Assembly: GCA_963662155.1 (NCBI GenBank)
Contig: OY759273.1
Span: 29,920,544-29,984,543, forward strand
Direction of reading: 5' to 3'
Length of the DNA: 64,000 bases
Source of the DNA: Lamellibrachia columna
Taxonomy: Eukaryota; Annelida; Polychaeta; Sabellida; Siboglinidae
The notes under the pieces were generated by a model that ran no database searches, had not been told where the DNA came from, and saw nothing but the letters and a program-made list of their open reading frames with translations. The translations under genes and the position numbers were made by a program. Positions 1 to 11,052 of this stretch are shown here, piece after piece. Numbering within the stretch: position 1 is the first letter of the stretch; the number at the start of each line of letters is the position of its first letter.

Positions 1-90
1 TTACTCCATCTCTCGTGAGTAGTACGTCACCACGAAGAAGTGAGTTGGTTGTTGTGCATCAATCAGCTGAGATTTTCCCAGGAGCATATG
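1..90 (+). CDS. Partial candidate exon, 3' end (copy 1)
   Basis: This matches the exon proposed at 35421-35528, whose first 18 bases lie left of the window. It is open in one frame and stops at a consensus donor (ATATG|GTAAGT), in phase 1. The residues include LFTPSLVSSTSPRRSELVVV and look like a low-complexity linker. There is one coding difference from copy 2 (Gly for Glu near the end). The product is not recognised. Confidence 0.35.
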
Positions 91-295
91 GTAAGTGAGC
101 AAGGAATATATATTTAGACTGAATTAATATTACACCATTAATTATTTCAATACTATGCGGGAAAGTTCATTTTGGCAAAAGTGTACCCTGTACGTGAAAA
201 CGCCCACATACAAATGTATTTATTATTACCTTTATTAAATTTAATTTATATAAATGTTATAACTTATTGTATTATTAAAAAAAATACCGTTGCAG

Positions 296-480
296 TCGAC
301 GGTCCAACATAATGAAGATATTGCCATATGGTTTCTCCTGGAAGTGTTTAAGGACAATCAATGCAGACTGTTCTGGCGACACAGCAAATGATCAAGTGTT
401 GACTGAATTAATACCATTCAGTGAACCATGTGTAGGTGTTAAATCTGTTATTGACCAGACTTGAGCGGATCTACACACTG
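296..480 (+). pseudogene. Broken coding remnant, weakly TIR-like
   Basis: It follows a plausible acceptor (TTGCAG at 290-295). One frame reads STVQHNEDIAIWFLLEVF and continues to ...CRLFWRHSK before a TGA. A +1 shift then gives QVLTELIPFSEPCVGVKSVI. The spacing of an acidic 'ED', a conserved Trp, a Cys-containing strand and a later 'VI' is loosely like a TIR domain, but no diagnostic box is intact. The phase does not join the exon ending at 90. It runs directly into an RT remnant, so it could be that element's own 5' part. Confidence 0.2.
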
Positions 481-499
481 GGTAGTGGGTCCAGGAAGT

Positions 500-950
500 G
501 TATGGAAGGAGACCATTTTCTTGCTGAAGCTATCTGCCGCATTTGATACCATTGGTCACAGGACAACTTATTAAAAGTGTGTCAATGTGGTGTGGCATAT
601 CTGGAACAGAGCTGGTTCTCATAATATTTAACTGATATATGCAAAAGAATGAAGATAGCGAATTGTTTCTCAGCTACGCTCCCTACTTCACGTAATGTTC
701 CTCAGGGTGTTTCACTCTCTACGCTACTCTACTTGGCTCAGTTATCCAACGTCACAACTTGGATCACCAAGTGTATGCTAATAAATCACAGACCTATGCT
801 ATTTTGGCTACATGAGATACAAATCACTTCCAAAACTAGCTCAGGGATTGTCTCCACAAAATCTTCCATTGGATGACAGAGACCACATTAAAGTTAAATG
901 CAAGTAAATCCGAGTTAGTTATTATTGGTGGGGTAAATTTTGCATATCTA
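500..950 (+). pseudogene. Degenerate non-LTR RT fragment, CR1/L2-like (copy 1)
   Basis: RT blocks appear in order but in shifting frames: 'LSAAFDTIGHR' at about 527-562 (block with the first catalytic Asp), 'WCGISGTEL', 'KIANCFSATLPTS', 'VPQG' at 697-708, 'QVYANKSQ' at 768-788 in place of the YADDTQ active site, and 'HWMTETTLKLNASK...IIGG' ending about 931. Frameshifts and stops lie between the blocks, and the second active-site Asp pair is lost. Upstream endonuclease and the 3' end are not seen. It is a dead insertion older than the segmental duplication, because both copies share it. Confidence 0.8.
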
Positions 951-954
951 TTTG

Positions 955-1820
955 AATCGATTAGGTGCGCACAATATGTTGCAAGACGTTTCCTTATGTG
1001 TCAGACTTTAGATTGCATGTAGAGAAGCACAGTAAAATCAAAACGTGTGGAAAGCATTAGCTTAACAGTGTCGCCTGGCTGTTCTTCGATGAGAACAAAT
1101 TTGCATGTTTGCTGGAGTGCCATAAAACACTAATATTATATAGCCTTTTTGTTTAGGGAGTGACGTAGAGTGATATAATGAAAGCATTGATTTACTAAAA
1201 TGAAAGGAAGGACATCAACGTAATAATTTACATGTAATTGATTACGGATTGACAGACGTTTGCTACGATGACAATAAAACTGATGCCGATTGACCAACTA
1301 ATGCGAATCGAGAATAATAACCTGAATCTGAATATGTAATGATCGATGTACTTTTGTTTAAAAAATAAGAGTCCAATGACGTGAGTGACACTTAGCATTA
1401 TCTGCTATTTGGTTGCACCTCCTATCGGTCGCTGGAGAGACCAATCCACAGTCACCGGGTCTCTTATGGTTACATATCGGGCAGCTCTCAGGGGAGAGAT
1501 TTGTCGGCCCCCAGACCTTCCTGTAGTTCTCCAGCCAAACTACTGACAATCCCTATATGTTGAGCTTGTAACCTCCTATGACAACACGACAACCCGTTTA
1601 TATAGTAGGTAAACCTATTTAGCTGAATTTGTGGTGTGAACTCTTGAAACAGGTTAACTTTACATTTAACTGATATAACAACTACTAATTAAACAATTTA
1701 GTTAATTAGAATGTTTCTTATATGGCATAGTTCATGTTGTAATGCTGCAAAGTGTATAACATGCATAAATAATATTACTAGTCTATGTTATTGATATTGA
1801 ATTATGCAGATCTAGTGGTG
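955..1820. other. No gene recognised
   Basis: AT-rich sequence with no long ORF or strong splice pair. A 63-codon minus frame at 1358-1549 contains a CPIC and spaced Cys/His residues but no recognisable finger. The sequence is shared with 36393-37258. Confidence 0.5.
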
Positions 1821-1826
1821 AAATTA

Positions 1827-1862
1827 TGCGCATGCGCCAGAAGTGATCACTCTAAGATGGCG
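1827..1862 (+). promoter_or_regulatory. NRF1-like plus YY1-like motif pair, candidate promoter
   Basis: TGCGCATGCGCC at 1827-1838 matches the palindromic NRF1 site. AAGATGGCG at 1854-1862 matches the YY1 initiator-type site. The 15-base spacing and orientation are typical of TATA-less housekeeping promoters. The ATG inside the YY1 motif opens only nine codons (MASTRTLAV) unless spliced. The same pair is kept at 37265-37300. No downstream gene was identified, so activity is unproven. Confidence 0.4.
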
Positions 1863-3763
1863 TCTACTAGAACGTTGGCCGTGTAATTGATATCAACAAC
1901 CCTACAAAATCCTGTATTAGGAATACAACACACTCCAAGTGGAAAAGGTTTATTATATTGGCAATAGTATCATCGAACAGTTGTGATAACTGGTATGTCT
2001 GTTTATTATCTATGCATCTAGCAATTCCCACCGCCGTTACTTTGTTAACTGTTACGTTAGCCAACAATAAGCGAAAACGCATAGAAAGTGTCTCGTCTCC
2101 TTGCCAGCAACAGTCTAGCCAAATTTTCGTGCGACTAATACACAGTCATGAGTTGCATCAGAAGCAGAAAAAACATAGTTGTCACTAATAAGTAATCTGT
2201 CCCAATACATTAATCAAAACTCCATATGAAATGATCAATCGTTTGTAGAATGAATAAAATATGTATCAGAATTAAAACCATATCAAATATGTGTACTCCG
2301 TAGTATAGATATTATTTATCTACAAAGCCAAACAATGTTTATACACAAACCTTCCGCATTCTGGTAGGTCACAAAGTCCCTGTTTATAATGCTCCTTTTG
2401 TTAGTAGCTGTCTCGAATCATCTCTTTCTTCACCAATTTCGTCCGACTGGCTGTCAACGCAATGCATTTCTACCTATCTAGATGAGATCAGCTTTTACAG
2501 AGAACACCACAGGAAGCACGCAGCGTGTGCTATTGATATACAACGTATGTTGAAGCAGATAACATGCACTCCAACACGGATGTAGCTCACGAAATGCTAT
2601 CTTGCACACTCCTCCATATTTCTCCAATTGATCATTCTTCGGTCATGGTAGGCCGTACACCGTATACCAATTTTTGGAAGAAGAATCACCAACTTCGCAT
2701 GGATTGCTATATAAGACACGCTAAATGCAAGAACTCCCCGCATGCTGGCTGGTAAACAGGAATGAACCATTGTGGTCTGTTGTCTGTGCTGGCGGAAGTA
2801 ATCAACGAACTACGACACGCATTGTCCATGCGCTCTGACGGCGTTGTCCTGTTTGCATAACATAATCTATTGCAGCACCACGCCTTGACACCTGTCAACG
2901 CCCTGAATGATTTTGTAATCCTCACTTAGAAGCGCAATTTCTATGTCGCAATTATTCTGGTATCCTAATTGTATCGACACATGCGTGTTGTTCTATTGAG
3001 GATACGTAATCGTTCTGTTTACAGCAATTTTCTGAACATGGTTACACCAAAAAATAATAGTACGCATCAGTTAGTGTACGTTCAGTGTTCAAAGTGTTTT
3101 ACACTTCACCCCTAGCACACCTGTTCATTCCAACTCCATCTCGACTTCTCTGGGAAGCACTCAGTCATGCTGCAGTTACTGCTCGAAGACCATTCGTACG
3201 TATAATCACCACTGCATATAGCCAGATACTCATTCATACAAACGAATGAGCTGTGGCAACGTTCGGTGAAACAAATTGCCAAAGCTTCAAAACGGCAGCA
3301 AGACGGTTCAAGCTAGGGTTTTCACGACTGGGAGCCTGACGTTCTATCTGGAACGTTGTCACGCCTCATTCGATGGGAGAGAAGGAGAAGGGTCAGAGAA
3401 GAAGCGAGGAAGGGAGAGGAGGCAGCGCGGTAGGGAGATATGCCGTTTGTTTGTTAATGCAGACATGTACAAGTGTTTAGCAATATTTAATATGGCCATG
3501 GTTCGCACCACGCTGTAGCTTACTCATGCGCGCATCTTACTGCTAACACTAGTACGAAAAGTAAAATAATAAACCGCGCAAAAACAAATGTTGCAACATA
3601 GGCCTCTATAGCTCAATGCGCATACCAGCTCATATCACGGCATGTGGCTTTTATTAAACGTCGGCAGGGAAGCGTGTCTGCGTATCAGTGTTTGTTACAC
3701 ACGTGTATCCTGGTACAAAGTCAACACTTGTGTCGCACGCAGTGTCTTTGATGGGGAGCGTTG
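1863..3763. other. Unannotated duplicated DNA
   Basis: Only short spurious frames are visible here. There is a purine-only-like tract (GA-rich) at about 3374-3422 and a short motif 'CGTGT.TCCTGG.AC' near 3702 that recurs in diverged form at 39253. No RNA gene was recognised: a GCCTCTATAGCTCAATGCG stretch near 3602 looks like a tRNA start but lacks a B box. Confidence 0.5.
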
Positions 3764-5591
3764 TTAATGTTTTTATTTATACTTTCACTGAACATCCTTC
3801 TTGTCAAAGGATATTTGATTTTTTATGAGCATGCTGTAGTCAAGAAAAGTACGTCGTTTATATGAGTACAACCATATGGTAAAATGCATATTGCTCAAAC
3901 AAAGATACATATGAGAGATTGATTTTGTAAATATTTAGCAAATATTCTATTGAAATAATGTTTTTTCTCATAAGCAATTTATACACTGCTTATGAAAATG
4001 TTGACCATATTATTGGATTTATTAAACATAACTTTTTTTTACCAAACTAACGGTGCTTTTCCTCTTTTTTCACTGATGTTCATGGGTTAGGTTCAGGTAA
4101 AATATTGTCGTTTCACTCTTTCTGTTTTTTCTTTCCATACTTTCCTATCGGCTGCCCCCTCTCCATCTTTCATCTTCCTTCTCTCCATCTTTCATCTTCC
4201 CCCGATCTTCTCATATCCCACCTCACGCAGTCCTACGATCTTAGCTGTTCGTTCCCCTTTTCTTGCATCCTTGATGTTTTTTCACCTTTCTCTTCCACTC
4301 TCTTCACTAGTATGTCTGCATCCATCCTTACCATGTGGCCTGCCCATTTCACGTTGCTTCTCACCACTCTTCCTGTTGAACTGTTTTGTTGCATCACATA
4401 TTTCCTCAGGTCGTTCATCCTTCTTTCGTCAACCCTCTTTGTTCGTGTTATTCGACAAAACCAGAACCAACTTTCAGCTGCTGTTGTTCTGTCGACGCCA
4501 CTGTCTCCAGATACAGATTAAGGCATGCTTGTGTAACACAAGCTCTCAGGACTTTCCTTTTCAGCTTTTTCAAAATGTTTCTGTCCAACATGACTCCCTC
4601 TACCTTTCCGCAAGCATTCGCTCCCTGTTGTATCAGGCATCGCATTTCTACCTCTGAATGCTCATCCTCATTAACCATTCCTCCAAGTTACACAAAGCCA
4701 TCCACTTGGTTGAACTCCTTATCGTCCAAACTAATGTTCAAGTCCTCTCTGATGTCAAACCCACATCTCTTCTGTCTTCTCCCGGCTCATTATCGGTCCT
4801 TCCTTCTTGAACACCCCCTTCCATTCCTCCAACACTTCCTGTAATTCTTGTTTTTGTCTGCTATCATGGCCAGATCGTTTGCATACTTCCCCTTCCTGAG
4901 AACATCCTTCATGCTGATCTTCCTGCTGATTAGTGCCACCACCATGATAAAGAATAAAGGTACATTTCCTTGCCTCTAACCGATGTTAACTTTAAACTCT
5001 TCCGACAACCCATATCCAAACACAACTCTTCTTTTTGTTCTCAGGAACAAGACAGTTCTGGGTGTTGCACGCCATGACACAGAACTGACTAAATACAACC
5101 AACTCATTACAAAGTCAGACTCCCAGATAAGTACAAAAGGTGTTGGAATGAAAAGGTCAGCCAGGGAGTGAACTGTTAAGCACGTTGAACAATCCCAAGG
5201 AGTGGATACAGTGCTGTGTAAACATAAACATGCCTTTACTTTAGGTCTTTTTACAGGTGCTGCGGCAGCCAGGAAAAATTTTGGTGGACCGAGAGTGAAC
5301 AATATCAAGGGTTACTTCAATCGGATCGCGCTTGCCTATGCCCACTTTGTGTGTTTATACAGGTTGGTGTCATAAGTAGACATAACCGCCTTGGAAGCAG
5401 GCCATTCGTGGTGCTCTTGCAAATTCATTGGATTATGAGTGAAACAGACATTGCAAAAACTGTAACAATGAATTGTGGGGGAGGGGAGAATGTCACATTA
5501 GATTGAGATAGTAACTTTTACACTTGTTCTAATAAATCAGTATTTGCGCTGAGTAGTAATGGCTTATGTTTTGGTAACCAGATTGATTTGT
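3764..5591. repeat. Array 1 monomer 1 (type D)
   Basis: The left edge is cut: it starts at TTAATG straight after the duplicated flank. 1828 bp. It has a one-T-shorter run in the 'CTTGTTTTTGTCTGC' stretch, giving an extra frameshift in the RT remnant. It pairs with 39763-41590. Confidence 0.9.
4150..5050 (-). pseudogene. RT C-terminal remnant inside monomer 1
   Basis: Read on the minus strand, the order is: 'RVVFGYGLSEEFKVNIG', a TAG stop (4976-4978), 'RQGN', 'MVVALISRK'-type residues, Y-A-N-D at 4874-4885 where YADD is expected, 'LAMIAD', 'SEVEMRC', 'KLKRKVLRACVTQACL', 'RMNDLRKYVM', and 'KWAGHMVRMDADILVKR' near the end. This is the palm-to-thumb and C-terminal tail of a non-LTR endonuclease/RT protein. 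The N-terminal half is absent and replaced by unrelated sequence at about 5050. It is broken by stops and frameshifts. The clade (RTE/Jockey-like) is uncertain. Confidence 0.8.
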
Positions 5592-7423
5592 TTAATGTTT
5601 TTATTTATACTTTCACTGTACATCCTTCTTGTCAAAGGATATTTGATTTTTATGAGCATGCTGTAGTCAAGAAAAGTACGTCGTTTATATGAGTACAACC
5701 ATATGGTAAAATGCATATTGCTCAAACAGAGAAACATATGAGAGATTGATTTTGTAAATATTTAGCGAATATTCTATTTAAATAATGTTTTTTCTCATAA
5801 GCAATTTATACACTGCTTATGAAAATGTTGACCATATTATTGGATTTATTAAACATGACTTTTTTTTACCAAACTAACGGTGCTTTTCCTCTTTTTTCAC
5901 TGATGTTCATGGGTTAGGTTCAGGTAAAATATTGTCGTTTCACTCTTTCTGTTTTTTCTTTACATAGTTTTCTATCGGCTGCCCCCTCCATCTTTCATCT
6001 GCCTCCTCTCCATCTTTCATCTTCCCCCGATCTTCTCATATCCCACCTCTCGCAGTCCTTCGATCTTAGCTGTTCGTTCCCCTTTTCTTGCATCCTTGAT
6101 GTTTTTTCACCTTTCTCTTCCACTCTCTTCACTAGTATGTCTGCATCCATCCTTACCATGTGGCCTGCCAATTTCACGTTGCATTTAAACCAATTTTCCT
6201 GTTGAACTGTTTTGTTGCATCACATATTTCCTCAGGTCGTTCATCCTTCTTTCGTCAACGCTCTTTGTTCGTGTTATTCGACAAAACCAGAACCAACTTT
6301 CAGCTGCTGTTGTTGTTCTGTCGACGCCACTGTCTCCAGATACAGATTAAGGCATGCTTGTGTAACACAAGCTCTCAGGACTTTCCTTTTCAGCTTTTTC
6401 AAAATGTTTCTGTCCAACATGACTCCCTCTACCTTTCCGCAAGCATTCGCTCCCTGTTGTATCCGGCATCGCATTTCTACCTCTGAATGCTCATCCTCAT
6501 TAACCATTCCTCCAAGTTACACAAAGCCATCCACTTGGTTGAACTCCTTATCATCCAAACTAATGTTCAAGTCCTCTCTCTGATGTCAAACCCACATCTC
6601 TTCTGTCTTCTCCCGGCGCATTATCGGTCCGTGCTTCTTGAACATCCCCTTCCATTGCTCCAACACTTTCTGTAGTTCTTGTTTTTTGTCTGCTATCATG
6701 GCCAGATCGTTTGCATACATCCCCTTCCTGAGAACATCCTTCTTGCTGAACTTCCTGCTGATTAGTGCCACCACCATGATAAAGAGTAAAGGGTCATTTC
6801 CTTGCCTCTAACCGATGTTAACTTTAAACTCTTCCGACAACCCATATCCAACCACAACTCTTCTTTTTGTTCTCAGGAACATGACAGTTCTGGGTGTTGC
6901 ACGCCATGACACAGAACTGACTAAATACAACCAACTCATTACAAAGTCAGACTCCCAGATAAGTACAAAAGGTGTTGGAATGAACAGGTCAGCCAAGGAG
7001 TGAACTGTTAAGCACGTTGAACAATCCCAAGAAGTGGATACAGTGCTGTGTAAACATAAACATGCCTTTACTTTAGGTATTTTTACAGGTGCTGCGGCAG
7101 CCAGGAACAATTTTGGTGGACCGAGAGTGAACAATATCAAGGGTGACTTCAATCGGATCGCGCTTGCCTATCCCCACTTTGTTTGTTGGTACAGGTTGGT
7201 GTCATCAGTAGACATAACCGCCTTGGAAGCAGGCCATTCATGGTGCTCTTGCAAATTCATTGGATTATGAGTGAAACAGACATTGCAAAAACTGTAACAA
7301 TGAATTGTGTGGGAGGGGAGAATGTCACATTAGATTGAGAAACTAACTTTTACAGTTGTTCTAATCAATCAGTATTTGCGCTGAGTAGTAATGGCTTATG
7401 TTTTGGTAACCAGATTGATTTGT
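5592..7423. repeat. Array 1 monomer 2 (type A)
   Basis: 1832 bp. Type A marks: CTTTACATAGTTTTC, and GCATTTAAACCAATTTTCC replacing GCTTCTCACCAATC. It pairs with 41591-43422. Confidence 0.9.
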
Positions 7424-9220
7424 TTAATGTTTTTATTTATACTTTCACTGAACATCCTTCTTGTCAAAGGATATTTGATTTTTTATGAGCATGCTGTAGT
7501 CAAGAAAAGTACGTCGTTTATATGAGTACAACCATATGGTAAAATGCATATTGCTCAAACAAAGATACATATGAGAGATTGATTTTGTAAATATTTAGCA
7601 AATATTCTATTGAAATAATGTTTTTTCTCATAAGCAATTTATACACTGCTTATGAAAATGTTGACCATATTATTGGATTTATTAAACATAACTTTTTTTT
7701 ACCAAACTAACGGTGCTTTTCCTCTTTTTTTCACTGATGTTCATGGGTTAGGTTCAGGTAAAATATTGTCGTTTCACTCTTTCTGTTTTTTCTTTCCATA
7801 CTTTCCTATCGGCTGCCCCCTCTCCATCTTTCATCTTCCTCCTCTCCATCTTTCATCTTCCCCCGATCTTCTCATATCCCACCTCACGCAGTCCTACGAT
7901 CTTAGCTGTTCGTTCCCCTTTTCTTGCATCCTTGATGTTTTTTCACCTTTCTCTTCCACTCTCTTCACTTGTATGTCTGCATCCATCCTTACCATGTGGC
8001 CTGCCCATTTCACGTTGCTTCTCACCAATCTTCCTGTTGAACTGTTTTGTTGCATCACATATTTCCTCAGGTCGTTCATCCATCTTTCGTCAACCCTCTT
8101 TGTTCGTGTGATTCGACAAAACAGAACCAACTTTCAGCTGCTGTTGTTCTGTCGATGCCACTGTCTCCAGATACAGATTAAGGCATTTCAGCTTTTTCAA
8201 AATGTTTCTGTCCAACATGACTCCCTCTACCTTTCCGCAAGCATTCGCTCCCTGTTGTATCAGGCATCGCATTTCTACCTCTGAATGCTCATCCTCATTA
8301 ACCATTCCTCCAAGTGACACAAAGCCATCCACTTGGTTGAACTCCTTATCATCCAAACTAATGTTCAAGTCCTCTCTCTGATGTCAAACCCACATCTCTT
8401 CTGTCTTCTCCCGGCTCATTATCGGTCCTTCCTTCTTGAACACCCCCTTCCATTCCTCCAACACTTCCTGTAATTCTTGTTTTTGTCTGCTATCATGGCC
8501 AGATCGTTTGCATACTTCCCATTCCTGAGAACATCCTTCATGCTGATCTTCCTGCTGATTAGTGCCACCACCATGATAAAGAATAAAGGTACATTTCCTT
8601 GCCTCTAACCGATGTTAACTTTAAACTCTTCCGACAACCCATATCCAAACACAACTCTTCTTTTTGTTCTCAGGAACAAGACAGTTCTGGGTGTTGCACG
8701 CCATGACACAGAACTGACTAAATACAACCAACTCATTACAAAGTCAGACTCCCAGATAAGTACAAAAGGTGTTGGAATGAAAAGGTCAGCCAGGGAGTGA
8801 ACTGTTAAGCACGTTGAACAATCCCAAGGAGTGGATACAGTGCTGTGTAAACATAAACATGCCTTTACTTTAGGTCTTTTTACAGGTGCTGCGGCAGCCA
8901 GGAAAAATTTTGGTGGACCGAGAGTGAACAATATCAAGGGTTACTTCAATCGGATCGCGCTTGCCTATGCCCACTTTGTGTGTTTGTACAGGTTGGTGTC
9001 ATAAGTAGACATAACCGCCTTGGAAGCAGGCCATTCGTGGTGCTCTTGCAAATTCATTGGATTATGAGTGAAACAGACATTGCAAAAACTGTAACAATGA
9101 ATTGTGGGGGAGGGGAGAATGTCACATTAGATTGAGATAGTAACTTTTACACTTGTTCTAATAAATCAGTATTTGCGCTGAGTAGTAATGGCTTATGTTT
9201 TGGTAACCAGATTGATTTGT
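7424..9220. repeat. Array 1 monomer 3 (type D', 35-bp deletion)
   Basis: 1797 bp. It lacks the 35 bases that start GCTTGTGTAACACAAGC after 'AAGGCAT' near 8187. The same deletion is in the third monomer of array 2 (43423-45219). A T-to-G change removes one of the stops (GFV*LGG reads GFVSLGG). Confidence 0.9.
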
Positions 9221-11052
9221 TTAATGTTTTTATTTATACTTTCACTGTACATCCTTCTTGTCAAAGGATATTTGATTTTTATGAGCATGCTGTAGTCAAG
9301 AAAAGTACGTCGTTTATATGAGTACAACCATATGGTAAAATGCATATTGCTCAAACAGAGAAACATATGAGAGATTGATTTTGTAAATATTTAGCGAATA
9401 TTCTATTTAAATAATGTTTTTTCTCATAAGCAATTTATACACTGCTTATGAAAATGTTGACCATATTATTGGATTTATTAAACATGACTTTTTTTTACCA
9501 AACTAACGGTGCTTTTCCTCTTTTTTCACTGATGTTCATGGGTTAGGTTCAGGTAAAATATTGTCGTTTCACTCTTTCTGTTTTTTCTTTACATAGTTTT
9601 CTATCGGCTGCCCCCTCCATCTTTCATCTGCCTCCTCTCCATCTTTCATCTTCCCCCGATCTTCTCATATCCCACCTCTCGCAGTCCTTCGATCTTAGCT
9701 GTTCGTTCCCCTTTTCTTGCATCCTTGATGTTTTTTCACCTTTCTCTTCCACTCTCTTCACTAGTATGTCTGCATCCATCCTTACCATGTGGCCTGCCAA
9801 TTTCACGTTGCATTTAAACCAATTTTCCTGTTGAACTGTTTTGTTGCATGACATATTTCCTCAGGTCGTTCATCCTTCTTTCGTCAACGCTCTTTGTTCG
9901 TGTTATTCGACAAAACCAGAACCAACTTTCAGCTGCTGTTGTTGTTCTGTCGACGCCACTGTCTCCAGATACAGATTAAGGCATGCTTGTGTAACACAAG
10001 CTCTCAGGACTTTCCTTTTCAGCTTTTTCAAAATGTTTCTGTCCAACATGACTCCCTCTACCTTTCCGCAAGCATTCGCTCCCTGTTGTATCCGGCATCG
10101 CATTTCTACCTCTGAATGCTCATCCTCATTAACCATTCCTCCAAGTTACACAAAGCCATCCACTTGGTTGAACTCCTTATCATCCAAACTAATGTTCAAT
10201 TCCTCTCTCTGATGTCAAACCCACATCTCTTCTGTCTTCTCCCGGCGCATTATCGGTCCGTGCTTCTTGAACATCCCCTTCCATTGCTCCAACACTTTCT
10301 GTAGTTCTTGTTTTTTGTCTGCTATCATGGCCAGATCGTTTGCATACATCCCCTTCCTGAGAACATCCTTCTTGCTGAACTTCCTGCTGATTAGTGCCAC
10401 CACCATGATAAAGAGTAAAGGGTCATTTCCTTGCCTCTAACCGATGTTAACTTTAAACTCTTCCGACAACCCATATCCAACCACAACTCTTCTTTTTGTT
10501 CTCAGGAACATGACAGTTCTGGGTGTTGCACGCCATGACACAGAACTGACTAAATACAACCAACTCATTACAAAGTCAGACTCCCAGATAAGTACAAAAG
10601 GTGTTGGAATGAACAGGTCAGCCAAGGAGTGAACTGTTAAGCACGTTGAACAATCCCAAGGAGTGGATACAGTGCTGTGTAAACATAAACATGCCTTTAC
10701 TTTAGGTCTTTTTACAGGTGCTGCGGCAGCCAGGAACAATTTTGGTGGACCGAGAGTGAACAATATCAAGGGTCACTTCAATAGGATCGCGCTTGCCTAT
10801 CCCCACTTTGTGTGTTGGTACAGGTTGGTGTCATTAGTAGACATAACCGCCTTGGAAGCAGGCTATTCATGGTGCTCTTGCAAATTCATTGGATTATGAG
10901 TGAAACAGACATTGCAAAAACTGTAACAATGAATTGTGTGGGAGGGGAGAATGTCACATTAGATTGAGAAACTAACTTTTACAGTTGTTCTAATCAATCA
11001 GTATTTGCGCTGAGTAGTAATGGCTTATGTTTTGGTAACCAGATTGATTTGT
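9221..11052. repeat. Array 1 monomer 4 (type A)
   Basis: 1832 bp with type A marks throughout (GAGAAACAT and TAGCGAATATTC in the AT half). It carries TTGCATGACAT instead of TTGCATCACAT in the RT remnant. Confidence 0.9.

Larger units (their letters stand above)
1..3763. repeat. Left copy of a segmental duplication
   Basis: This segment is nearly identical to 35439-39200, with a constant offset of 35,438 that drops to 35,437 after a one-A indel near 2168. Only scattered single-base differences were seen. It begins inside a candidate exon and ends abruptly at the first satellite base (3764). The partner continues into about 560 bp that are missing here. Contents: end of an exon, an RT remnant, a promoter-like motif pair, and otherwise unannotated AT-rich DNA. 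Confidence 0.95.

Noticed and set aside
1358..1549. Cys/His-containing 63-codon minus frame as a zinc-finger peptide
   Set aside because: Cys and His spacing fits no known finger, and the frame has no supporting splice signals.
1867..2188. Overlapping 71- and 76-codon frames next to the NRF1/YY1 pair as a small gene
   Set aside because: Neither starts at the ATG in the YY1 motif, both are short, and I saw no convincing similarity.
3600..3665. Possible tRNA gene (GCCTCTATAGCTCAATGCG...)
   Set aside because: No box B, no matching acceptor stem, no anticodon loop.
3764..3790. Telomere-type repeat (GGGTTAGG near 4085 in each monomer)
   Set aside because: A single GGGTTAGGTTCAGG per monomer, not a tandem run.
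4105..4657. Plus-strand Ser/Phe/Leu-rich frames of 120-180 codons repeated in every monomer
   Set aside because: They are the reverse side of the minus-strand RT remnant. Their composition comes from pyrimidine-rich sequence, and frames vary with the 22-bp repeat number.
4976..5308. Minus-strand 110-114 codon frame (MILFTLGPP... to ...FKVNIG) recurring in most monomers
   Set aside because: Only its last ~20 residues match RT. The rest is unrelated sequence fused upstream, and the frame ends at the shared TAG. Its conservation follows from array homogenisation, not selection on a protein.
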